DNA of 64,000 bases from Helicobacter sp. Lineage in GTDB: Bacteria; Campylobacterota; Campylobacteria; Campylobacterales; Helicobacteraceae. The stretch's first letter is position 1; every line of letters starts with the position of its first letter. The notes under the pieces were generated by a model that was not told the DNA's origin, made no database searches, and saw only the letters and a list, made by a program, of their open reading frames with translations. This document shows, piece after piece, positions 17,305 through 25,300 of this stretch. Position numbers and translations under genes: made by a program. The DNA is taken from the NCBI RefSeq assembly GCF_022770205.1, contig NZ_JALEIK010000019.1, forward strand, positions 62,001 through 126,000. The letters run 5' to 3'.

Positions 17305-18504
17305 TCATAATAAGTTTTTCCAATTAAAATATTCAAGCGCAACATTTGCTTGCACAAAGACTCCTTCTTCTCTCCCTACAAAACCTAGTTTTTCCGTAGT
17401 GGTAGCCTTGACATTGACTTTAAATTTTGGGATTCCAAGCAATTGTGCGATTTGCGATTCCATAGCATTTTTAAAAGGTGAGAGTTTTGGTTTTTGGGCA
17501 AAAATTGTAACATCGGCTTGTTTAAGAGAGTAGCCAACACTATAAACAAAATCCACAACTTTTTCCAATAACTTTTTAGAATCCGCTCCTTTGTAATTAG
17601 AATCGCTATCTGGAAACCATTCGCCAATATCTCCTGCCCCAATTGCACCTAAAATTGCATCACATAAGGCGTGTAAACATACATCACCATCACTATGTGC
17701 AAGGAGCTTGTAAGGGCAAGCAATAGGGATTCCTCCTAAAACAATGCCATCTCCGCTTGTAAGTGCGTGGATATCACCACCCATACCAACTAAAGTTTGA
17801 TTGCTAGGGTAGGGGAGTTTGAAATATTCTAAATCTTGTAAAAAGGTTAGTTTTCTAGCAGTTTGTTCACCCTTTACAAAACCAATATTTCCACCAATAG
17901 CATAAATACCGCTACTTTCATCAGTAAAATCTCCTTGCTTGAAGGCTTTTTTTAACATAGATAGCCTACTAAGCTGTGGAGTTTGGATAATTTTTAAATG
18001 CTCTCTTTTTAAGTATTCCAAGACAGAATCATCATAAGCAATGGTGTCTTGGATATTTAAATAAGGCACAACACAATCGTATGCATCAATTTTTTGTAAA
18101 ATTCTAGTGCTTAAAAGCGCAGGAATGTTGCAGCGTGCAACATCGCTAACAAAAACAAATTCTATTGTAGAATCTAAAGTGTCAATGGCATTTTTTAAGG
18201 ATTCTTGGCGTGTTGTTCCACCACGAGATAATTTAAAATGCAAATTAAAAGAATCTAAATATTTTTGCATATAAGGAATCTCAAACTCTGTGGCACTTAA
18301 AACAGAATCACAAAAGGGATAAACAGCTTGCAATTCTTTTGCTACTTTTAGCCAAAGTGGAATCTCTCCTATGCGTATCCATTGCTTTTTGGGCAATTTT
18401 GTAACGGCGTTTTGGTTAAGATGATTTTGTGTTGAATCTTGTATGGAGTCCTTAAAACGCCTGCTTTCACCAGCAGCTAGTAAGATTAAAGCAATTTTAG
18501 ACAA
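17305..18504 (-). CDS. ispDF: Bifunctional IspD/IspF isoprenoid enzyme
   Basis: A fusion of 2-C-methyl-D-erythritol 4-phosphate cytidylyltransferase (IspD, about residues 1-235) and MECDP synthase (IspF, about 240-399), two non-consecutive steps of the non-mevalonate pathway. The IspD part starts with ALILLAAGESRRFK (nucleotide-binding loop) and has FVFVSDVARCNIP. The IspF part has GGDIHAL with metal ligands, LAHSDGDVCLHALCDAILGA, the WFPDSD segment and KGADSKKLL. The fusion is characteristic of Campylobacterota and some alphaproteobacteria. Length agrees with the family (about 400 aa). The HP1021-like gene follows immediately. Confidence 0.95.
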   Translation of the reverse strand: MSKIALILLAAGESRRFKDSIQDSTQNHLNQNAVTKLPKKQWIRIGEIPLWLKVAKELQAVYPFCDSVLSATEFEIPYMQKYLDSFNLHFKLSRGGTTRQESLKNAIDTLDSTIEFVFVSDVARCNIPALLSTRILQKIDAYDCVVPYLNIQDTIAYDDSVLEYLKREHLKIIQTPQLSRLSMLKKAFKQGDFTDESSGIYAIGGNIGFVKGEQTARKLTFLQDLEYFKLPYPSNQTLVGMGGDIHALTSGDGIVLGGIPIACPYKLLAHSDGDVCLHALCDAILGAIGAGDIGEWFPDSDSNYKGADSKKLLEKVVDFVYSVGYSLKQADVTIFAQKPKLSPFKNAMESQIAQLLGIPKFKVNVKATTTEKLGFVGREEGVFVQANVALEYFNWKNLL

Positions 18505-18547
18505 AAACCTTCCTTGAAAAAAATTGCGGAATTATACATTTTTAAAG

Positions 18548-18583
18548 TTTTAGAATCCCTTTTATTTGCTATGGATTCTAAAA
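18548..18583 (-). terminator. Perfect 11-bp hairpin downstream of the chemoreceptor gene
   Basis: TTTTAGAATCC pairs with GGATTCTAAAA around a 14-nt loop, 4 bp beyond the end of the minus-strand chemoreceptor gene. There is no clean U-run after it on the minus strand, so it may be a weak terminator or an mRNA-end stabiliser. Confidence 0.4.
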
Positions 18584-18586
18584 AGA

Positions 18587-20242
18587 TTAGATTTTAAAGA
18601 AACTAATATGTTGCTTTAGAACATCTGCAAGATTTTTTAGAGATTGTGCCGCATCTGCGGTATGGGTTATTGATTCCGCTGTTGCTTTGGAATCTTTAGC
18701 CATACTATCAAATTCAGCAACAAGATGTTCCATATTCCTTGCTTGTTCATCTGTTGCTTTTGTAACTTCTTTTGCTTTATTTAAAGAATCTGTTGCTTGC
18801 GCATTGATTTGATCTAAAATTTCACTTGCTTCATTGGCGAGTTGCATACCATTTTCTACTTGTGGGACAGCGTTTTGGATAGCTTCAACAGCAGTTTGTG
18901 TTTCGCTTTGGATGATTTCAATCATTTTTGAAATTTCAGAAGTAGCAACACCTGTGCGTTCTGCTAGTTTTCTAATTTCATCAGAAACAACAGCAAATCC
19001 GCGTCCAGCTTCTCCTGCTCTTGCTGCTTCAATGGCAGCATTAAGAGCTAAGAGATTTGTTTGGTCTGTGATTTCTTTGATGAGTTCTGCGCTTCCGCTA
19101 ATGTCTTGTGAATTTTTTTGTAGCATACGGATATGCTCAGAAGATGAAGTAACAGTTGTTGTAACCTTCTTTATAGCAGTTATTGTGATTTGCATCGCTT
19201 CTCTACCTTTGGTAGAGAGTTCTGTTGTGTAGCCAGAATTTTCTTCGGTTTGTTTAGCAATATTAGAAATGCCATTAACAGCTCCAACGATTTCTTTGAT
19301 ATGCGCAACAATTTGTGCCACAGAACCTTCTGCATTTTCTGCTCTATTGTGTGAGGCAATCTTAAATTCTTCAGAGATGTGAGCAAGTTCATTGGAACGC
19401 ATATTAAGTTCTTCTGAAGAGTGAATGACTTCTTTAACGATGATGCGTAATTTTTCTTGCATTTCTGCAAGAGATGCAAGCATACTTTCTTTAAATTTTG
19501 TTTTAATAGGCGCATTTAAATTCCCGTTTGCAATGTTGGAAACCATTTTGATAACTCTTTTTGGTTCATCACCAAGCGAGGAGACAATAAGGAATGTGGT
19601 ATAAACAGATGCACCAATGGCGACTAAAAAAGCAATGAAAGATAGCCAAAGCGTGATGTTTAAATAAGATTTAATTTCTTCTCTTGCATAGTCGGCTAAA
19701 ATATGATTTTTTTCCTCTTGATGAAAAATGAAGGCATTAATGATTCCTAACCACTCTTGAAAAGCATCGCGCGCTTGATTAATAAGGAGTGCATTTGCTC
19801 CTTCTAAATCACCTTGTGCTCTTTTATTTAAAATTTCTGCAATAAGAGGCATTGTTTTTGCCTCTGTTGCTTTAATTTGTTCTAAAATTTCTTTACCTTC
19901 GGCATCAAACTTTGCAGGATCTTGAAAAATAACATCCATCTTAGCAGCAGAATCTTTATAAAAATCCTCTAATTGCTTAATAAGCAGAAGTGTTGTTTCA
20001 ATCTCATTAATATCCTTTAAGATAAGAATATCACGCACAGCAATTGCTCTATCGTGCACACTCCCCATAAAATTAACCGCATAATGCTGCTTGACATCAT
20101 TAACATCATCAATGAGGGTTATGGCTTCGTGGACAGAGTTGATTTTATAATATCCAATGGCTGCAATAATCACGATAAGCGATAAAATAACCCCAAACCC
20201 TACAATAAGCTGAGCTTTTAAAGACAAGTTTCTACCTGGCAT
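18587..20242 (-). CDS. Methyl-accepting chemotaxis protein
   Basis: A 551-aa transmembrane chemoreceptor. One membrane helix near the N-terminus ([21 protein letters not shown]), a periplasmic four-helix-bundle type sensor domain of about 160 residues, a second helix ([21 protein letters not shown]), a HAMP-like linker and a cytoplasmic signalling domain. The hairpin tip is canonical: [20 protein letters not shown] followed by [18 protein letters not shown]. The all-helical ligand-binding domain lacks features that would suggest a ligand. There is no C-terminal methylation-enzyme pentapeptide. It probably signals to the CheA/CheW/CheV set elsewhere in the window. It stands alone; a ribosome binding site AAAGGAG precedes the ATG. 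Confidence 0.92.
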   Translation of the reverse strand: MPGRNLSLKAQLIVGFGVILSLIVIIAAIGYYKINSVHEAITLIDDVNDVKQHYAVNFMGSVHDRAIAVRDILILKDINEIETTLLLIKQLEDFYKDSAAKMDVIFQDPAKFDAEGKEILEQIKATEAKTMPLIAEILNKRAQGDLEGANALLINQARDAFQEWLGIINAFIFHQEEKNHILADYAREEIKSYLNITLWLSFIAFLVAIGASVYTTFLIVSSLGDEPKRVIKMVSNIANGNLNAPIKTKFKESMLASLAEMQEKLRIIVKEVIHSSEELNMRSNELAHISEEFKIASHNRAENAEGSVAQIVAHIKEIVGAVNGISNIAKQTEENSGYTTELSTKGREAMQITITAIKKVTTTVTSSSEHIRMLQKNSQDISGSAELIKEITDQTNLLALNAAIEAARAGEAGRGFAVVSDEIRKLAERTGVATSEISKMIEIIQSETQTAVEAIQNAVPQVENGMQLANEASEILDQINAQATDSLNKAKEVTKATDEQARNMEHLVAEFDSMAKDSKATAESITHTADAAQSLKNLADVLKQHISFFKI

Positions 20243-20312
20243 ACTATCTCCTTTTTAAAAGCAATTTTGGCGGGTAATAGAATAAGCTAACAAAATTTTC
20301 CTTAAGTAGAGA

Positions 20313-21620
20313 TTATTTATGGCTGCGTATCACTTTTGCAATCAGTTCTAAGGGATGGGAAAAAGGAATCTTTATTTCTTCTTGGTGCAATGCGTTGCTA
20401 AGTTGCATACGGCAAGCACTGCATTCAGCGGCTACGAAATTTGCATTTGTTTTTGCAATCATTTTTGCCTTTTTGCTCCCAACTTTTTGTGCGAGCTCAA
20501 AGCGTTCAGTTTGCATAGTTACTCCGCCAAAACCACAGCAAGCATTGGAATCTTCCATTTCAATGAGTTGATAATTTTGTGCTAAAAGATTGCGTGGTTC
20601 TTTGTAGATTCCAAGCACTTTTCTTGCGTGGCAGGGATCGTGGTAAGTGATACTCTCCGTCTTTGGGGAATTCCCTTGCAATGAAGCTAGATATTCTATG
20701 AGTTGCGTTTGCGATTCTAAATATTGTGTTGCCATATAGATTTTTGGTAAGAGCTTCTTGATTCTCTCTTGCATTAAGGAATCCTTTTGCATAAAGCGTT
20801 CCCAATCCTCTAAAACCATTGCTGCACAAGTGGCTTCTGGGATTAAAATCGCATCAACTTCCTCAATAAAACTTTCAAAATACTCTACATTGTGGCGAAT
20901 GAGCGTATCAACGCTTTCAAAATCTCCTGTAAAATACGCAGGAGCAGCGCAACATTTTTGTCCCTTAGCAAGTTTTGCGTCAATGCCAAGTTTTTCTAAA
21001 ATCAAAAGCAAGGATTCACCAATTCCCTTGTAATTATAATTGCCTAAACAACCAATAAAAATTGCAACTTTTTTAGATTTTTTTGGAGTAGATTCTTTAT
21101 TGAAGTGTAACTCTTCACAATGGGAGTTTAAAAAGCTCGTATTTGCCATTGCGCCAAAAATTCTATTTCCTATTATTGGGAGTTTGAAGCGGGGGATAAT
21201 GGAGTTACCATCGTTTGTTTTTTTGAACAATAAAGGAGTGAAAATAGCACCTAACTTAAAGCTAATATCCATTATTTTACGATGCTTTAAAAGATAGAAA
21301 AAAGCACGCTTAAACCAAGCGATTCCATATTTTTGGGCGATTTCATAGCGGATGTTTTCAATAAGGGTATCTGTTGGCAGGGAGTTTGGGCAAACGCTTA
21401 CGCAAGTTGTGCATAAAAAGCAGGTTTCAAAGATATTTTTTGCGTTTTTATCTAGTGGAATCTCATTGCGTTGGTAAGCACCTAGTAAGTCAATAAAACC
21501 CCTAGGCGAAGTTGCTTCATCGCCATTAATACTAAAAATGGTGCAATCTGGCAAGCATTTACCACATTTCACACAAGCATCACTTGTTTTGAGATAATTA
21601 TAATCTTGAAAATGTGCCAT
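20313..21620 (-). CDS. GlpC/GlcF-like iron-sulfur oxidoreductase subunit
   Basis: Two ferredoxin-type [4Fe-4S] motifs at the N-terminus (CVKCGKCLPDC, about residues 16-26; CFLCTTCVSVCP, about 67-78) are followed by two CCG domains: GCLGNYNYKGIG...KCCAAPAY and YHDPCHARKVLG...CCGFGG. This is the layout of the electron-transferring subunits of anaerobic glycerol-3-phosphate dehydrogenase (GlpC) and glycolate oxidase (GlcF). Which dehydrogenase it serves is unknown because no flavoprotein partner is adjacent. H. pylori annotates the homologue next to hemN (HP0666) as glpC, matching the neighbourhood here. It is 9 bp downstream of hemN and probably cotranscribed. Confidence 0.82.
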   Translation of the reverse strand: MAHFQDYNYLKTSDACVKCGKCLPDCTIFSINGDEATSPRGFIDLLGAYQRNEIPLDKNAKNIFETCFLCTTCVSVCPNSLPTDTLIENIRYEIAQKYGIAWFKRAFFYLLKHRKIMDISFKLGAIFTPLLFKKTNDGNSIIPRFKLPIIGNRIFGAMANTSFLNSHCEELHFNKESTPKKSKKVAIFIGCLGNYNYKGIGESLLLILEKLGIDAKLAKGQKCCAAPAYFTGDFESVDTLIRHNVEYFESFIEEVDAILIPEATCAAMVLEDWERFMQKDSLMQERIKKLLPKIYMATQYLESQTQLIEYLASLQGNSPKTESITYHDPCHARKVLGIYKEPRNLLAQNYQLIEMEDSNACCGFGGVTMQTERFELAQKVGSKKAKMIAKTNANFVAAECSACRMQLSNALHQEEIKIPFSHPLELIAKVIRSHK

Positions 21621-21629
21621 TTGCGCCCT

Positions 21630-22997
21630 TTAAATTGTTTTGCTAAAAATTTTTTGATTTGCACCTAAACGCTTTAAATACGCATCAAAAGGCATTGTGA
21701 TGTTACGGATTAGCAAAGCTCCTGTTTGGCTAACTATGATTCCGTCTTTATTGATATGAATAAGCCCTGCATACTCTAGAGGTTTTAACGCTTCAAGTGC
21801 ATCGGCAAAATACTTCATAAAATTAATCTTAAATTGTGCTTCAATTGTGCGGAAATCCAATTTAAAATTACTCATTAGTTGCATAATAATGGTTTTTCTT
21901 AAAATATCATCTGCGCTAAGTTTAATACCTTTGTGGAAGGGAAGGATTCCTTTATCAATTGCATTTTGATATTCTGGTAATGTCTTAAAATTTTGCGCAT
22001 AATAATTGCTACCTTCTCCGATAGAAGTAAGCCCAATTCCAATAGTTTGCGTGCCACCTTTAGTGCTGTAACCTTGAAAATTGCGACGCAACTGCCCTTT
22101 TTGAATGGATTTAAAAAGTTCATCATCAGGCTTTGCAAAATGGTCCATTCCAATCATTTTGTAACCTTTATTTTGTAAAAATTGAATGCTAAATTCTAAA
22201 ATTTTAAGTTTTTCATCTGGTGTTGGAAGTGTGGTTTCATCAATTTTGCGCATTGTTTTTTTAAGCCAAGGCACATGCGCATAATTAAAAATTGCAAAGC
22301 GATCGGGATTGAGTTTGAGTGCTAACTCTAATGTATTTTTAAAAGTTTGAAGATTTTGAAAGGGAAGTCCATAGATTAAATCAAAATTAATTGAATGGAT
22401 TCCAAAGTTTCGTGCAAGATTAATAGAATCTTGCACAAGGGAGAAGGGCTGGATTCTGTGAATGGCTTGCTGCACATTGGCATCAAAATCTTGGATTCCA
22501 AAGCTTAAACGATTAAATCCACCATTTTTTAAAGTTTGCATTTGATGGACGGAGAAAAAACGCGGATCAATCTCACAGGCAATTTCTGCATCCTTTGCAA
22601 AGTTAGGAAAAGTTTCTTTTAAAAGAAAAATCAGCATTTCAAGCTCATTTGCATCAAAAAAAGTAGGAGTTCCTCCGCCAAAATGGAGCTGATACACAGG
22701 CTTTTGTGTGTCCATTACTTTTTTTAGGAGTGCAAGCTCTTTTTTGAGATATTCTAAATAAAGAGTTTTATTTTCCTCTTTGCTTGTGTAAATAACATTG
22801 CAGCCACAAAAATAACAGGCACTGCGACAAAAGGGTAAATGCACATAAAGAGAGAGTGGATTAGAGTCTGCTTTTAAATCCTGCAAATAGGAATCCAAAG
22901 TGTAATTTTCATTAAATTCTATTGCAGTTGGGTAGCTTGTATAACGCGGTCCGGGCTTTGAATAAGTTGCAAACTTTTTAAAATCTATCATTGACAT
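21630..22997 (-). CDS. hemN: Oxygen-independent coproporphyrinogen III oxidase
   Basis: Radical SAM enzyme converting coproporphyrinogen III to protoporphyrinogen IX without oxygen, in haem synthesis. Evidence: KPGPRYTSYPTA at the N-terminus, the cluster motif LPFCRSACYFCGCNV (CxxxCxxC plus an extra C), LHFGGGTPTF, and GIDFDANVQ-like text (FGIQDFDANVQQAIHRIQPF). The TSYP and extra cysteine argue for true HemN rather than the HemW chaperone type. Length 455 aa is normal. The gene order argF, DUF2603, hemN resembles Cj0994c-Cj0992c in C. jejuni. All four minus-strand genes from argF to the GlpC-like gene are packed closely. Confidence 0.93.
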   Translation of the reverse strand: MSMIDFKKFATYSKPGPRYTSYPTAIEFNENYTLDSYLQDLKADSNPLSLYVHLPFCRSACYFCGCNVIYTSKEENKTLYLEYLKKELALLKKVMDTQKPVYQLHFGGGTPTFFDANELEMLIFLLKETFPNFAKDAEIACEIDPRFFSVHQMQTLKNGGFNRLSFGIQDFDANVQQAIHRIQPFSLVQDSINLARNFGIHSINFDLIYGLPFQNLQTFKNTLELALKLNPDRFAIFNYAHVPWLKKTMRKIDETTLPTPDEKLKILEFSIQFLQNKGYKMIGMDHFAKPDDELFKSIQKGQLRRNFQGYSTKGGTQTIGIGLTSIGEGSNYYAQNFKTLPEYQNAIDKGILPFHKGIKLSADDILRKTIIMQLMSNFKLDFRTIEAQFKINFMKYFADALEALKPLEYAGLIHINKDGIIVSQTGALLIRNITMPFDAYLKRLGANQKIFSKTI

Positions 22998-23012
22998 TGG
23001 AGATCCTAAGGT

Positions 23013-23414
23013 TTATTTTGGTGCATCAAGTCGTTCTAAAAAATCAAGAAATAGATAAGGATAACGCTTTTTTAGATGCTTTACTACTGCCTTTGGCTCT
23101 TTTTTATAATCTCTGACTTCCTTTAGTGCAACGCACCACACATCATCAAAATCCACAGGCATATTTTTATAGATTTCTTGTTCAAGCTTAAAGAGATATT
23201 TATCGCTTTCAAGGTTTTTTAGCTCACGCATAAGAGAATGCATCACCTTTTTGGGAATGAGATAGAATTCTTGAGCATTGCTATCTACTAAGGAGTAGAT
23301 TCCATTTTCTTTAAGTGTGGAAGCATAACTGAGCGATTCCATATTTTTGTGATTTAACACTTCCTTAATTGTCTTGTAGTTTTCTTTTGCTTCTAGCGGT
23401 TTTGGTGTAGCCAA
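23013..23414 (-). CDS. Conserved hypothetical protein, DUF2603/UPF0763 type
   Basis: A 133-aa soluble, charged protein of unknown function, conserved next to hemN in Campylobacterota (HP0664/Cj0993c position, from memory). Visible features are a helical N-terminus, the segment [21 protein letters not shown] in the middle, and [30 protein letters not shown] toward the C-terminus. No catalytic motif, signal peptide or membrane helix is seen. The start overlaps the 3' end of argF by 22 bp, so translation is probably coupled. The domain assignment rests on context and recall. Confidence 0.7.
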   Translation of the reverse strand: MATPKPLEAKENYKTIKEVLNHKNMESLSYASTLKENGIYSLVDSNAQEFYLIPKKVMHSLMRELKNLESDKYLFKLEQEIYKNMPVDFDDVWCVALKEVRDYKKEPKAVVKHLKKRYPYLFLDFLERLDAPK

Positions 23415-24313
23415 ACCATTACTCCTTTTTGTGTGTGTAAGCGATTTTCCGCTTCTTGAAAAATTTTGCTTTGATGGGATTCTAAAACTTCTTCACTGAC
23501 TTCTTCTCCGCGATATGCTGGCAAGCAGTGCAAAAAAATTGCATCTTTTTTTGCAAGTCGCATTAGTGCATTGTCTATGTAGTAGCTTTTAAAGGCTTCT
23601 TCTCTTGCTTTCTTTTGACTTTCTTGTCCCATAGAAGTCCAAGTGTCTGTTGCCACAACATCAGCACCCATAATGGCTGCTTTGGGGTCTTCTCCTATGA
23701 TGATTTTAGCACCAGAAATGTTAATGAACTCTTGTGCCTTTTGAAAAATTTTAGGGGAGATTGCATAGTTTTTTGGGGAAGCGATGCGCAATTCAAAGCC
23801 TAATTTTGCAGCAAGCATCAGCCAAGAATGTGCCATATTATTTCCATCGCCAATATAGGCAACTATTGGATTATTATCTTTGCCGCATTCTTGCATCGTT
23901 AGATAATCTGCGAGCAATTGCATAGGATGAAAATCATCGCTTAATCCATTAATGACAGGCACACTAGAATAGTGAGCAAACTCTTCTAGGCGATCGTGCC
24001 CGTGTGTGCGCATCATAATTAAATCCACCATTGATGAGAGCACTCTAGCTGTATCCTTTATAGGTTCTCCGCGTCCAAGCTGTGTATCATTATTGGAAAG
24101 AAAAATGCCTTGCCCACCCAACTGATAGATTCCAGTTTCAAAGCTTATGCGTGTTCTTGTAGAGCTTTTTTCAAAAATCATTCCAAGTGTTTGGTTAGCA
24201 AGAAGAGCACTATATTTTTTAGATTTAACTTCATTTTTTAGCGTTTTGGCAATCTCTATAATCTCTAAAATTTCTTCTTTGCTAAAATCAGCTAAAGTCA
24301 AAAAATGTCGCAT
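23393..24313 (-). CDS. argF: Ornithine carbamoyltransferase
   Basis: Condenses ornithine and carbamoyl phosphate to citrulline in arginine synthesis. Motifs: the carbamoyl-phosphate loop [12 protein letters not shown] (about residues 47-58), [21 protein letters not shown] and [13 protein letters not shown] with the catalytic HCLP. The track ORF begins at 24400, but the first 29 residues are not family-like and would overlap hypA. The ATG at 24313 gives [11 protein letters not shown] and a normal 306 aa. argC is at 29417-30427, so at least part of the arginine pathway is present, unlike in H. pylori. It diverges from hypA across an 81-bp regulatory gap. Confidence 0.93.
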   Translation of the reverse strand: MRHFLTLADFSKEEILEIIEIAKTLKNEVKSKKYSALLANQTLGMIFEKSSTRTRISFETGIYQLGGQGIFLSNNDTQLGRGEPIKDTARVLSSMVDLIMMRTHGHDRLEEFAHYSSVPVINGLSDDFHPMQLLADYLTMQECGKDNNPIVAYIGDGNNMAHSWLMLAAKLGFELRIASPKNYAISPKIFQKAQEFINISGAKIIIGEDPKAAIMGADVVATDTWTSMGQESQKKAREEAFKSYYIDNALMRLAKKDAIFLHCLPAYRGEEVSEEVLESHQSKIFQEAENRLHTQKGVMVWLHQNR

Positions 24314-24358
24314 TAATAAACCTTGTAGCGCAGGATTAAATTCTATACAAAATAAAAC

Positions 24359-24371
24359 TTGTATAATACAA
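24359..24371. promoter_or_regulatory. TTGTATAATACAA palindrome in the argF/hypA divergent promoter region
   Basis: A perfect inverted repeat (TTGTAT and ATACAA around one A) that contains the likely -10 TATAAT of hypA and lies 46 bp upstream of the argF start. It could be an operator shared by the divergent genes, or simply two facing -10 elements. No regulator can be assigned. Confidence 0.4.
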
Positions 24372-24394
24372 TATTTTTTTAAAAAAGGGTTAAA

Positions 24395-24739
24395 ATGCAC
24401 GAATTTTCTATTGTTTCTTCTCTCTTGGAATCTTGTGAAGAAATTGCTAAAGAAAACAAAGCAGATAAGATTCTTGTGGTATATGTGGAGATTGGAGAGC
24501 GGAGCGGAGTAAATCCTGTATTATTGCAGAGTGCTTTTAGTGCGTTTAAAGTAGGAAGTAAATGTGAGGAAGCAGAGCTTAAGATTACTTATAAAAAAGT
24601 AGGGCTAACTTGTAAAAATTGTGGAATTATAAGCGAAGTGAATGAGGTTAATTATACGGAATGCCCAAAATGTAAAAGTCAAAATGTATTTATTTCTAGT
24701 GGAAATGAAATGCTGCTTTTACGCCTAGAAATGGAATAA
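24395..24739 (+). CDS. hypA: Hydrogenase/urease nickel incorporation protein HypA
   Basis: Nickel metallochaperone for [NiFe]-hydrogenase maturation (and, in H. pylori, urease). The N-terminal MHEFS provides the conserved His2 nickel ligand, and the structural zinc site is LTCKNCG (about residues 73-77) with ECPKCKS (about 89-94). Length 114 aa matches the family. No hydrogenase, hypB or urease genes are in the window. The ORF is divergent from argF and is followed by a strong terminator. Start: the ATG follows AAAAGGGTTAAA. Confidence 0.95.
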   Translation: MHEFSIVSSLLESCEEIAKENKADKILVVYVEIGERSGVNPVLLQSAFSAFKVGSKCEEAELKITYKKVGLTCKNCGIISEVNEVNYTECPKCKSQNVFISSGNEMLLLRLEME

Positions 24740-24772
24740 AGTTGGAATCTAAACTTAGGATTCCAACTTTTT
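24738..24772. terminator. Rho-independent terminator after hypA (probably bidirectional)
   Basis: GTTGGAATC (24741-24749) pairs with GATTCCAAC (24759-24767) around a 9-nt loop, followed by TTTTT and preceded by AAA. It lies between the convergent hypA and cheW genes and could serve both strands. Confidence 0.8.
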
Positions 24773-24776
24773 AGAC

Positions 24777-24800
24777 TTAAGCAACATAAAGATTGCTTAA
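24777..24800. terminator. Second hairpin in the hypA/cheW convergent gap
   Basis: TTAAGCAA pairs perfectly with TTGCTTAA around an 8-nt loop, only 5 bp before the cheW stop codon. There is no long U-run; it may assist termination of the cheV-cheA-cheW transcript. Confidence 0.4.
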
Positions 24801-24805
24801 ATCAA

Positions 24806-25300
24806 CTAAAATGTGCGCTTTAGTAATTCTTCTGGATGCAAGATAGTAATGAGTCTATCATCTCTTTTTCCCACACCATAGATAAGATTTTCATCTTGAT
24901 GCGTAATTGTTTCAGGCGTTGGATCAATATCGGATTCTTTGATTCTAACCGCTTCTGTTAAGCGATCAATAATAAAACCTGCACGCTCCTCTTGATTTCT
25001 AATGACAATATAGCGCGTATCTTCAGTTGGCTTTTCATAAGGCAAACCAAATTTTAAACGCAAGTTAATCAATGGCACAACCCAACCTCTCATATTGAAT
25101 ACGCCTAAGACATAATCTGGCACTCCCGGAACTCTTGTGTATTCTAAAGGCTTAATAATTTCCTGAATACTAAGGATTGGCACAGCAAACTCTTCAGTCC
25201 CAACCACAAAGGCAACAAGCTGGATAATATTCTCGGTTTCTGCAGCGGGCTTTTTTTGTTCTTGTTGTTTTTGTAAAACATCTTTTAGTTGATTACTCAT
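24806..25300 (-). CDS. cheW: Chemotaxis coupling protein CheW
   Basis: Scaffold protein that bridges chemoreceptors and CheA. A 164-aa single CheW domain: QLVAFVVGTEEFAVPILSIQEII, then YTRVPGVPDYVLGVFNMRGWVVPLINLR and the closing LIYGVGKRDDRLITILHPEELL. A charged N-terminal extension of about 25 residues (QKQQEQKKPAAE) precedes the domain. Its start overlaps the cheA stop codon by one base, so the genes are translationally coupled. Order cheV-cheA-cheW matches the HP0393-HP0391 operon of H. pylori. Confidence 0.95.
   Translation of the reverse strand: MSNQLKDVLQKQQEQKKPAAETENIIQLVAFVVGTEEFAVPILSIQEIIKPLEYTRVPGVPDYVLGVFNMRGWVVPLINLRLKFGLPYEKPTEDTRYIVIRNQEERAGFIIDRLTEAVRIKESDIDPTPETITHQDENLIYGVGKRDDRLITILHPEELLKRTF

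Noticed and set aside
20355-20585. Plus-strand ORFs opposite the GlpC-like gene (20355-20585, 20758-21033, 21040-21297)
   Set aside because: All lie within a clear Fe-S protein gene on the other strand and have no motif.
24314-24400. 29-residue N-terminal extension of argF in the ORF track
   Set aside because: The extra residues are unlike the family, would overlap hypA and its promoter, and the internal ATG at 24313 gives the normal length.
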